NCBI RefSeq assembly: GCF_042657165.1
Contig: NZ_JBHSNJ010000012.1
Location: forward strand, 310,001 to 374,000
Direction of reading: 5' to 3'
DNA length: 64,000 nucleotides
Source: Agrilutibacter niabensis
Lineage (GTDB): Bacteria > Pseudomonadota > Gammaproteobacteria > Xanthomonadales > Xanthomonadaceae
The notes beneath the pieces were generated by a model. That model was not told the origin of the DNA. It searched no databases and saw only the letters and a list, made by a program, of their open reading frames with translations. Below, piece after piece: positions 10,001 through 17,089 of this stretch; the first letter of the stretch is position 1; the number at the start of each line of letters is the position of its first letter. The translations under genes were made by a program, and so were the position numbers.

Positions 10001-13000
10001 TTCGTTCGACCTCAGCGAATTCACCGACCTCGCCGCCGATGTTGGCGCAGGTGGCCTTGCCCAGGCCACGATGGCTGTCGCCCCGGTCGCCGTGACGGAA
10101 CTGGAACTTGAAACCTACGGCGCCTCCGCGGGCCATGCGGAGCCGCTCGAAGTCGAAGCATCGCGGGGCGACATCGCCGGCGACGATTTCGCGAACTTCG
10201 AATTCGAAGCCGGGCACCTGGAGGCAGAGCGCCTCCAAGCCGAACGTCTCGAAGCCGAACGTCTCGAAGCCGAACGTCTCGAAGCCGAACGCCTCGAAGC
10301 CGAACGCCTCGAAGCCGAACGCCTCGAAGCCGAGCGCCTCGAAGCCGAACGTCTCGAAGCCGAACGTCTCGAAGCCGAACGTCTCGAAGCCGAACGTCTC
10401 GAAGCCGAACGTCTCGAAGCCGAGCGCCTCGAAGCCGAGCGCCTCGAACGCGTCGCCGCGGAGGAGGAAGCCGAATACGCTCGCCTCGAAGCGGAATACG
10501 CCGAAATCGAACGCTTCGCACAGGTGCAGCGCGAAGCAGACGAGCGTGCCCAGGGCGAAGCCACGGAAGCCGAGCGTGTCGCGGACGAGCAGGCCGAAGC
10601 CGAACGCCTCGCTGCCGAGCAGGCCGAAGCCGAACGCCTCGCTGCCGAGCAGGCCGAAGCCGAACGCCTTGCCGCCGAACAGGCCGAAGCCGAACGCCTC
10701 GCTGCCGAGCAGGCCGAAGCCGAACGCCTCGCTGCCGAGCAGGCCGAAGCCGAACGCCTTGCCGCCGAACAGGCTGAAGCCGAACGCCTCGCTGCCGAGC
10801 AGGCTGAAGCCGAACGTGCTGAAGCTGCGCGTATCGCCGAAGAAGAACGCGTCGAGACCGAGCGGCTCGCCGCCGAACAGGCCGCTGCCGCGCTGGCAGC
10901 CGCCGAGGCGGAAGCCGAGGCCGTGCGTCGCGCCGAGGAAGTCCGCGAGGCCGAGGAGCGCGCGCAGCGCGATGCGGCTGCGGCCGCCGCCGCGCTGGCC
11001 GCCGCCACAACCCTGCCGGGCTCCGTGGAGCCGGAACAAGAACCCGCAGTCACCACCATCCTCGCGCAGGCCCAGGCCGGTGGCGAGGATCCGAACGAAG
11101 CGCTCGACCTCACCGGACTCGATCCGGAACTGGTCGATATCTTTGTCGAGGAAGGCGTCGACCTGCTCGACCATTCCGACGGGCTGCTCGCGGAACTGCG
11201 CGCGGCGCCGGACGCGCGTGAACCGCTGGTCGGCCTGCAACGCGACCTGCACACGCTCAAGGGCGGTGCACGCATGGCCGGCATCATGGCGGTGGGCGAA
11301 CTCGGCCATGCCATGGAGTCGCTGCTCGAATCCGTGGTCGAAAGCCGGGTTGAGCTCGGCAGCGACGGCGTGCCGTTGCTCGAGCGCGGCTTCGACCGCC
11401 TGCACGCGATGGTCACGCGCGTCGGTGCGCGTCAGGCCATCGCGATGCCGGAAGCGCTCATCGCCGAATTTGATGCGCGATCCCGCGGCCAGGCGGTCGC
11501 GACGTCCACCGATGCCGCAACCGCGCCCTCGCATCACGACGAGGCGCCTGCCGCGCCGATTGAACTCAAGCCGCTGTCGGCGCCGATGGTCGACGTCCTG
11601 CACGGCGACGACGAAGACATCGCCGCACGCGCGCCGCAGGAGCAGGTGCGCATCCGCGCCGACCTGCTGGACCGCCTGGTCAATTACGCCGGCGAGGTCG
11701 CGATCTACCGCGCACGCCTGGAGCAGCAGCTGGGTGCATTCCGCGGCGCCATCGCGGAAATGGACCAGACCAACATCCGTATGCGCGACCAGCTGCGCCG
11801 TCTCGAGATCGAGACGGAAGCGCAGATCATCGCCCGCTTCCAGCGCGAACACGACACCGCCGATGCGACGTTCGACCCGCTCGAACTCGACCGCTTCTCC
11901 ACCCTGCAGCAGCTGTCGCGAGCGCTGGCCGAGTCGGCCGCCGACCAGACCAGCCTCCAGGTCACCCTCGACGACCTGACGCGCCAGTACGAAACCCTGC
12001 TGCTGCAACAGTCGCGCGTGAGCTCGGAGCTGCAGGAAGGCCTGATGCGCACCCGCATGGTGCCGTTCGATGCCCTCGTGCCGCGCCTGCGCCGCGTCGT
12101 GCGCCAGGCATCGGGCGAACTGGGCAAGAACGTCCAGCTCAAACTCGGCAACGCCCAGGGCGAACTCGACCGCAACGTGCTCGAACGCATGACGGCGCCG
12201 CTGGAGCACATGCTCCGCAACGCGGTCGCGCATGGCCTGGAAAAGCCCGACAAGCGCAAGAAGGCGGGCAAGGCCGAAGAAGGCTCCATCAGCATCGCCA
12301 TCCGCCGTGAAGGTTCGGAAGTGGTGCTGGAAGTCGCCGACGACGGCGCCGGCCTCAACCGCGACGCGATCCGCAAGCGTGGCGAGGAACGCGGCCTGGT
12401 CCGCAGCGACGCGGTGCTGAGCAACAGCGACCTCGACATGCTGATCTTCGAGCCGGGCTTCTCGACGGCCGACGAAGTCAGCCGCCTGGCCGGTCGCGGC
12501 GTCGGCATGGACGTGGTCGCCTCGGAAGTGCGCCAGCTCGGCGGCACGATCGACATCGAATCGAAGCCGGGCGAGGGCACGCGCTTCACCCTGCGCCTGC
12601 CGCAGACGCTCGCGGTCACCCAGGCGGTGTTCGTGCGCATCGGCGAAACCACCTTTGCCGTGCCGATCGCCTCGGTGCGCGGCGTGGGCCGCATTCCTCG
12701 CGCCCAGCTCGAGCAAGCCGACGCGGCCTACCAGTACGGCGGCGAAGACTATCCGGTGCACGATCTCGGCCACCTCGTCGGCCATGCCACCGCCAAGGCG
12801 GAAGGCCAGCTGCAGATGCCGTTGCTGCTGATCCGCGCCGGCGACCTGCGAGCCGCGGTGAGTGTCGACCACGTGATCGGCAACCGCGAAATCGTGGTGA
12901 AGCCGGTAGGGCCGCAGGTGGCCTCCATTCCGGGCATCTTCGGCGCCACGATCATGGGCGACGGCGGCGTCGTGGTGATCCTCGACGTCGCTCCGCTGGT

Positions 13001-13445
13001 GCGACGCCAGTCCGTGCTCGTGCACGAACGCCTGCCGGTCGCTCCGGTGGCCGAACAGCGCCGCGTACCGATGGTCATGGTGGTCGACGACTCCGTCACC
13101 ATGCGCAAGGTCACGGGCCGCGTGCTGGAGCGCAACAACTTCGAGGTGCTCACCGCGAAGGACGGCCTCGACGCGCTGGAGAAGATGGCCGAGCGCGTAC
13201 CGGACCTGATGCTCCTCGACATCGAAATGCCGCGCATGGACGGCTACGAGCTCGCCACCGCGATGAAGGCCGATGCGCGCCTGCGCAACGTCCCGATCGT
13301 GATGATCACCTCGCGTACCGGTGAGAAGCATCGTCAGCGCGCCTTCGACATCGGCGTGAACCGCTACCTGGGCAAGCCGTACCAGGAGCCGGAACTGCTG
13401 CGTAACGTGTTCGAACTGCTGGGGATCTCGCGCAGCCATGAATAA
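7041..13445 (+). CDS. chpA: Hybrid histidine kinase ChpA (PilL), central kinase of the Pil-Chp system
   Basis: A 2134-residue CheA-type hybrid kinase. Visible order: N-terminal Xpt-like helical region (His55 in VHGTLRMIE); further helical domains; HPt with His698 (HTLKGSGRLVG); HPt-like with His886 (HTLNGAFAM, Lys replaced by Asn); a 15-unit LEAER repeat (1060-1134) and a 7-unit QAEAERLAAE repeat (1184-1253); HPt with His1404 (HTLKGGARMAG); dimerisation domain from about 1535; HATPase (N-box Asn1727 to His1731, Asp1767 in ADDGAGL, then GRGVGMDVV); CheW-like domain about 1860-2000; receiver 2011-2134 with Asp2060. It overlaps chpB by 8 bp. It is shorter than the roughly 2470-residue Pseudomonas protein. 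Intact kinase motifs indicate an active enzyme feeding PilG and PilH. Confidence 0.95.
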   Translation: MTVLRDAIDTTTLGWVKPELDSTLRQARDEIEAFAENPSQTAHMRTCAGHMHQVHGTLRMIELYAPAMVAEEMERLALSLLRGEVAERDDACAALMRGVVQLPDYLERLQGGHRDIPIVLLPLLNELRATRGETGLSESVLFSPDLDRPLPENLPAPEPSAAKPARDELLTTLGALRDALSAWPEDGTPVDASHLAKTVDSLLAQVNTEPLRRMLWVASSVAGALRDGALTANRGVRQAFAGVEREARQTLVEDSFAFGAPRQDAAAEPTRQLLYHVAHSESQHPALNSLRQTFDLAGQLPSEDELEHARGSLSGRNRALLDTVSAAIKEDLLRVKDALDLHLRTHQTDVNELRPQVDALTRVSDTLGMMGLGVARNVVMQQRDAMREIVDGHRPADEGALLDVAGALLYVDASLDDQVARLGRPDVGAEEDLAAGERNKVIDVVVREAIANFGDARQSFVAFVETGWEHAELGEVPRLLDEVAGALRMLDQQLPADYLVAVRRYVEVELLTRKRIPNSQQLDTMADALASLEYYLEAVRDQRPARDEILEIARHALERLRYWPLPAEEAGAPVAATESLDLSPELVDALDFGRVEPFRGGVTPSSLNESDAATAPPTHALVAAEQPAVPVVHAPVAANADGVAAGGFERSDDIDDEIREVFLEELQEEIANLGELLPPWTATPDDAERLRPIRRVFHTLKGSGRLVGAKTLGEFSWKVENMLNRVLDGTRPASPAVVALVGHAYATLPQLHAALRGEAAITADLAGIEAVADRLAAGEDAIYTPAATPAIEPAVEAVPELAEAAVVSIDVGDLDSESAEPAHEEPAATVPAVPAVIAGVPASVDAVLLEILAGEVGGHLVTIEDWLESARSAPQPASESLQRAVHTLNGAFAMTEVPVITEITGPTEAYIKRLLAAGIVPTDEGVVAMGEVAGAIRGTLQGLQSPTPHVPYFEGLAGRMQALRDSLPDARMPHLVEEEVSYEAELASFDLSEFTDLAADVGAGGLAQATMAVAPVAVTELELETYGASAGHAEPLEVEASRGDIAGDDFANFEFEAGHLEAERLQAERLEAERLEAERLEAERLEAERLEAERLEAERLEAERLEAERLEAERLEAERLEAERLEAERLEAERLERVAAEEEAEYARLEAEYAEIERFAQVQREADERAQGEATEAERVADEQAEAERLAAEQAEAERLAAEQAEAERLAAEQAEAERLAAEQAEAERLAAEQAEAERLAAEQAEAERLAAEQAEAERAEAARIAEEERVETERLAAEQAAAALAAAEAEAEAVRRAEEVREAEERAQRDAAAAAAALAAATTLPGSVEPEQEPAVTTILAQAQAGGEDPNEALDLTGLDPELVDIFVEEGVDLLDHSDGLLAELRAAPDAREPLVGLQRDLHTLKGGARMAGIMAVGELGHAMESLLESVVESRVELGSDGVPLLERGFDRLHAMVTRVGARQAIAMPEALIAEFDARSRGQAVATSTDAATAPSHHDEAPAAPIELKPLSAPMVDVLHGDDEDIAARAPQEQVRIRADLLDRLVNYAGEVAIYRARLEQQLGAFRGAIAEMDQTNIRMRDQLRRLEIETEAQIIARFQREHDTADATFDPLELDRFSTLQQLSRALAESAADQTSLQVTLDDLTRQYETLLLQQSRVSSELQEGLMRTRMVPFDALVPRLRRVVRQASGELGKNVQLKLGNAQGELDRNVLERMTAPLEHMLRNAVAHGLEKPDKRKKAGKAEEGSISIAIRREGSEVVLEVADDGAGLNRDAIRKRGEERGLVRSDAVLSNSDLDMLIFEPGFSTADEVSRLAGRGVGMDVVASEVRQLGGTIDIESKPGEGTRFTLRLPQTLAVTQAVFVRIGETTFAVPIASVRGVGRIPRAQLEQADAAYQYGGEDYPVHDLGHLVGHATAKAEGQLQMPLLLIRAGDLRAAVSVDHVIGNREIVVKPVGPQVASIPGIFGATIMGDGGVVVILDVAPLVRRQSVLVHERLPVAPVAEQRRVPMVMVVDDSVTMRKVTGRVLERNNFEVLTAKDGLDALEKMAERVPDLMLLDIEMPRMDGYELATAMKADARLRNVPIVMITSRTGEKHRQRAFDIGVNRYLGKPYQEPELLRNVFELLGISRSHE
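10218..10442 (+). repeat. 15 x 15-bp in-frame tandem repeat in chpA (LEAER)
   Basis: Fifteen consecutive 15-bp units of the type ctcgaagccgaacgt encode LEAER; the first unit is more divergent and the second encodes LQAER. Units differ mainly at silent positions (cgt/cgc, gaa/gag), and identical variants occur in blocks, a sign of recent duplication. The product is a highly charged E/R heptad-less helix. Confidence 0.97.
10590..10817 (+). repeat. 7 x 30-bp in-frame tandem repeat in chpA (QAEAERLAAE) plus a partial unit
   Basis: Seven full 30-bp units and an 18-bp partial eighth encode QAEAERLAAE. Variation is almost entirely synonymous (gct/gcc, gag/gaa, ctc/ctt), and a composite of several units also repeats. 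It extends the charged helical linker begun by the 15-bp repeat. Confidence 0.97.
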
Positions 13446-14715
13446 CGCCGCCCGCCGCGTCGCGTTGCTGGCCCGCCCCGGCGTGGCCCGCGACCGCATG
13501 CGTGAGGCGCTGGACCAGGCCGGCGCGAACATCGTGCTGGAAGCCGATCCGGCCACGACTGACCAGGACGCCGTGCTCGCGGCGCAACCGGAGGCGGCAC
13601 TGATCGTGCTCGACGCCACCACTGACGAGGCGCTCGATCGCTTCGAGGGCGTGTTGTCCAACCCGCAGATCGAAGTCTTCTTCGAGGAAGCCGAACTCGC
13701 CGCAGGGCGCGTCGGCTGGGATGCCGCGCGCTGGGTCCGGCACCTTCGGGCCAAACTGCTGCATTCCGACAACGTGCTGCCGCCGGGAGGAGAGTCGGTT
13801 GCACCGCCAGGCGTGGCGCCGCCGACGCCTGCTCCGCTGGAGCCCGTTCCGGCGGTGATGGCGAAGCTGGAGCTTTCGCTCGCCGACATCGACGACGGCG
13901 CTCCCGTCGACACGGGTTCCGACCTGGAACTCGTCACGATCGAACTGGGCGATGAAGCCCCGCGCTACGCCCGCGAACACAGCGCCGAATCCCTGCCGCC
14001 GCTGGCCGGCCTCGAGCTGGAAGCCATGGGCGGGACGGACGAAGCGCCGGCCGGGGGCAACCCCTTCGCCATCTCGATCGAAGGCCTGGAACTGGAGTCG
14101 GACCATCCTGCCGACACCAGCCGCTTCCAGGACGACATGGCCGACCTGCACTCGCGTATTGCCGAGATGGAACTGGTCGAGGACCGTACCGTTGCGACGA
14201 TGCGCGGCGCCGTGCTGATACTCGCCGGCATCGGCGGTCCCGATGCCGTACGCCAACTGCTTGGGGCGCTGCCGGAAGGCTTCCCGCGTGCCGTGCTCGT
14301 GCAACAGCGTCTCGATGGCGGCCACTACGACAAGCTGGTCGCGCAGATGCAGCGCGCCACGACGCTGCCGGTGAAGCTGGCCACCAGCGGCGATACGCTG
14401 CAGGGCGCCACGGTCTACATCCTGCCGCCGACACTGGGCGTGCAGGCGAAAGACCGCGCACTCGCCTTCAATGATTCGCCCGCCGAACTGCTCGCGTCGT
14501 TGCCCGCCAACGACAGTGCCGTGCTGATGCTCAGCGGTTCCGATCCGGCGCAGGTCGATGCGGTGATGAAGCTTGCCGGCGCCGGCGCGTTGATCGCGGG
14601 ACAGGCGCTGGACGGTTGCTATGACGTGGCAGCGCCTGCGGCACTCGCAGCGCGCGGTGGCCAGGCAGGCAAGCCGCAGGACCTCGCGCGCCGCCTGGCC
14701 GAGCGTTGGCACTAA
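13438..14715 (+). CDS. chpB: ChpB-like CheB-family protein, catalytically degenerate
   Basis: A 425-residue protein. Its C-terminal third (about 255-425) aligns with CheB methylesterases: LAGIGGPDAVRQLLGALP matches the active-site GxSTGGPEAL segment, then VLVQQRLDGGHYDKL, VYILPPTLGV and LMLSGSDPA. The usual catalytic Ser is Gly264 and the usual catalytic His (QHM motif) is Gln290, so methylesterase activity is unlikely. Residues 1-105 resemble a worn receiver domain with a possible Asp in ALIVLDATTD; the middle is acidic and linker-like. It overlaps chpA by 8 bp and precedes chpC. Position supports ChpB identity; loss of catalysis is read directly from the motif. Confidence 0.75.
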   Translation: MNNAARRVALLARPGVARDRMREALDQAGANIVLEADPATTDQDAVLAAQPEAALIVLDATTDEALDRFEGVLSNPQIEVFFEEAELAAGRVGWDAARWVRHLRAKLLHSDNVLPPGGESVAPPGVAPPTPAPLEPVPAVMAKLELSLADIDDGAPVDTGSDLELVTIELGDEAPRYAREHSAESLPPLAGLELEAMGGTDEAPAGGNPFAISIEGLELESDHPADTSRFQDDMADLHSRIAEMELVEDRTVATMRGAVLILAGIGGPDAVRQLLGALPEGFPRAVLVQQRLDGGHYDKLVAQMQRATTLPVKLATSGDTLQGATVYILPPTLGVQAKDRALAFNDSPAELLASLPANDSAVLMLSGSDPAQVDAVMKLAGAGALIAGQALDGCYDVAAPAALAARGGQAGKPQDLARRLAERWH

Positions 14716-14733
14716 GGAATATTGGAAGCACCG

Positions 14734-15210
14734 ATGAACACCACCCAGCAAAACGACATCCGCGGCGTGTTGATCGCCATCGCCCGTGCCCGCCTGCTGC
14801 TGCCCAACGCGACCATCGCCGAAGTGCTGTCGTTCGCGCCGCCGTCGCCGATCGAAGGCGCGCCGGACTGGCTGCTGGGCCGCATCCGTTGGCGTGGCTG
14901 GGAACTGCCCCTGATCGCCTTCTCGCGCATGGCCGGCATTGCGCCCGAAGCCGGCGGCCTGGGCAGCAAGGTGGTGGTGCTCAAGGCGCTGAGCGGCGAT
15001 CCCAAAGCGCCGTATTTCGCGATCCTGACCCAGGGTTTCCCGCGATTGGTCACGGTATCCACGGATCGCCTGCTGCATGAGCCGGAAGAGCACCTCCCGC
15101 AGGGCGTGAGCGCCCATGTGTGGCTCAATGAAGACGAAGCCTTCATTCCCGACCTGCACGCCATCGAAGCGCTGATCGGCGACGCGATAGCACAGGCCCA
15201 GGCCGCTTGA
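14734..15210 (+). CDS. chpC: CheW-like chemotaxis protein ChpC
   Basis: A 158-residue CheW-fold adaptor of the Pil-Chp cluster, thought to link further receptors to ChpA. It shows ARLLLPNATIAEVLSF, LLGRIRWRGWELPLIAFSRM and VVVLKALSGD. The ATG at 14734 has GGAAG 5-6 bp upstream and is preferred to an in-frame TTG at 14722. It follows chpB by 18 bp; its stop overlaps the possible TTG start of the next gene. Confidence 0.85.
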   Translation: MNTTQQNDIRGVLIAIARARLLLPNATIAEVLSFAPPSPIEGAPDWLLGRIRWRGWELPLIAFSRMAGIAPEAGGLGSKVVVLKALSGDPKAPYFAILTQGFPRLVTVSTDRLLHEPEEHLPQGVSAHVWLNEDEAFIPDLHAIEALIGDAIAQAQAA

Positions 15211-16331
15211 GGGTGACGCACGCGGCCGTGTCGCCCGAGGCGACATCCCGCGTGCACGGCGTTTCCGCCCCAGTTCGCTGGGCATCGGTCGATGCGCTGC
15301 GCGGCACCACCGTCGCCGCGATGCTGCTGGTGAACAACCCGGGGGACTGGGGCCATGTGTACGCCCCCTTGCTCCATGCACAGTGGCACGGGATCACCCC
15401 GGCCGACCTGATTTTTCCGCTGTTCCTGTTCCTCGTCGGTGTTTCGATTGCGCTGGCGCTGACGCCACGGCTCGAGCGCGGCGAACCGCGGTCCGTACTG
15501 GCAAAGACGGTACTGGTGCGTGCCGCACGCATCTTCGGACTCGGGCTGCTGCTCCACTTGTGTGCCCTGTGGGCGTTCGACCTGCCGCATTACCGGGTGA
15601 TGGGGGTGCTGCAGCGCATCGGGCTGTGCTTCGCCGCGGCCGGCGTGCTTACGCTGTATACGCGGCCTCGCCTGCAGTGGACGATTCTCGCCGCACTACT
15701 TGTCGGCTATGCCGTGCTGCTTGCGATGGGCGGAAGTCATGCGCCGTTCGACAACATCGCCAGCCGGCTCGATCACGCACTGCTTGGCGTGCACGTCTAC
15801 CAGCTCGATCCGGCCAGCGGCCGGGGACATGATCCGGAAGGCCTCGTAAGTACCCTCGGCGCGTTGGCTACCACCCTGTGGGGCGTGCGCGCCGGTTCCT
15901 GGCTGCGTGCCGGCCGAGTGCGGTGGCTGTGGGCGGCGGGCGCGATCGCCCTGGTGGCGGGCCAGGCCTGGTCATTGGCGCTGCCACTCAACAAGAACCT
16001 GTGGACCTCGTCGTACGTGTTGTGGACCGGCGCCGCCGCCTGCTGGCTCCTGGCGCTGTGCCACTGGCTGATCGACCGACGCGGGTTGCCGGCCTGGGGC
16101 CGCGCCTTCGGGGTGAACGCGATTGCGGCCTACGCCGGCTCCGCCTTCCTCCTGTATGCACTCGCCGCGCTCGGCTGGCTGGCTCCCGTGTACCAGCATG
16201 GTTTCGCCGACTGGATGACCCCACGCTTCGGGCCGTACGTGCCGTCCCTGGCCTATGCGCTGGCTTTCGTTGCGCTCTGGTGGGGCGTCGTGCGCTGGCT
16301 CGATGCGCGCAGGGTCTATTTCAAGATCTGA
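15207..16331 (+). CDS. HGSNAT/DUF5009-type multipass membrane acyltransferase
   Basis: A 374-residue integral membrane protein with about ten hydrophobic segments. The start of the domain, RWASVDALRGTTVAAMLLVN followed by ADLIFPLFLFLVGVSIAL, is the hallmark of the heparan-alpha-glucosaminide N-acetyltransferase catalytic-domain family (YeiB/DUF5009 group), which moves acyl groups across the membrane to sugars. The bacterial substrate is unknown here. The start is uncertain: TTG at 15207 overlaps the chpC stop (TTGA), and GTG at 15213 is equally possible. Coupling to chpC suggests cotranscription with the pilus cluster; the gene ends 20 bp from convergent rsmE. Confidence 0.85.
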   Translation: MRVTHAAVSPEATSRVHGVSAPVRWASVDALRGTTVAAMLLVNNPGDWGHVYAPLLHAQWHGITPADLIFPLFLFLVGVSIALALTPRLERGEPRSVLAKTVLVRAARIFGLGLLLHLCALWAFDLPHYRVMGVLQRIGLCFAAAGVLTLYTRPRLQWTILAALLVGYAVLLAMGGSHAPFDNIASRLDHALLGVHVYQLDPASGRGHDPEGLVSTLGALATTLWGVRAGSWLRAGRVRWLWAAGAIALVAGQAWSLALPLNKNLWTSSYVLWTGAAACWLLALCHWLIDRRGLPAWGRAFGVNAIAAYAGSAFLLYALAALGWLAPVYQHGFADWMTPRFGPYVPSLAYALAFVALWWGVVRWLDARRVYFKI

Positions 16332-16351
16332 AGCAGCCCGGGCGGTTGCCG

Positions 16352-17089
16352 TCAGGCCAGGTCACCCAGGCGTGACTGCAGGGCCGCAATCGCTGCGAGT
16401 CCTGCGGTTTCGGTGCGCAGGATGCGCGGGCCCAGCCTGAGTCCATGGAAACCGGCGGCGCGCAACTGCTCGCGGTCCGCCGGAGACCAGCCGCCTTCGG
16501 GTCCCACTGCGAGGACGACGTTTGTCCCCTTATCTACGGCGAGAGTGCCCAGCGCCAGTTCGCCGTCCGGATCGAGGATCAGGCGCAGTTCGCCCGCCGG
16601 CAAGGCGCCGAGGGCCGCGGGCAGGCTCACCGGTACCGCCACGTCGGGCACACGCGCACGGCCGCATTGCTCGCAGGCGGAGGCGACCACCCCGCGCCAG
16701 TGCGCCAGGCGCTTTTCGGTGCGGGCTTCGTCCAGCTTCACCTCGCTGCGTTGGGACCACAGCGGCACGATGGCGGTGACACCCAGTTCGGTCGCCTTCT
16801 GCAGGATCAGGTCCATCTTCTCCCCGCGCGCCACGCCCTGCAGGAGCGTGATGGCCAGCGGCGATTCGTTGTCCACTTCCCGGCCGGCGGCGACCACGAC
16901 CCGCAGTTCACGCTTGCCCATGGCGCTGATGCGCGCGGCGTAGTCGTTGCCGTCGCCGTTGAACAGCACGCATTCATCGCCAACGGCAAGCCGCAGCACG
17001 CGCGCGAGGTGCACGGCCGCGCTCTCGGGCAGCACGACCTCGCTGCCCGCCGCCAAAGGGGCATCCACATGGATCCGGGTCAGGCGCAT
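16352..17089 (-). CDS. rsmE: 16S rRNA (uracil1498-N3)-methyltransferase RsmE
   Basis: A 245-residue SPOUT-class methyltransferase that methylates U1498 of 16S rRNA with SAM. The N-terminal PUA-like domain carries HLARVLRLAVGDECVLFNGDG. The catalytic domain has LLQGVARGEKMDLILQKATELGV cut by the usual IVPLWSQRSEVK, and the knot region VGPEGGWSPADRE and RLGPRILRTETAGLAAI. The ATG at 17089 lies 10 bp inside the end of bioA; the longer open frame upstream is bioA in another phase. Typical length. Confidence 0.96.
   Translation of the reverse strand: MRLTRIHVDAPLAAGSEVVLPESAAVHLARVLRLAVGDECVLFNGDGNDYAARISAMGKRELRVVVAAGREVDNESPLAITLLQGVARGEKMDLILQKATELGVTAIVPLWSQRSEVKLDEARTEKRLAHWRGVVASACEQCGRARVPDVAVPVSLPAALGALPAGELRLILDPDGELALGTLAVDKGTNVVLAVGPEGGWSPADREQLRAAGFHGLRLGPRILRTETAGLAAIAALQSRLGDLA

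Noticed and set aside
7641..13937. Antisense open frame of about 2098 codons opposite chpA with FGFE-type repeats
   Set aside because: Its length comes from the third-position GC bias of chpA and its repeats are the reverse of the LEAER units; no family features or ribosome site.
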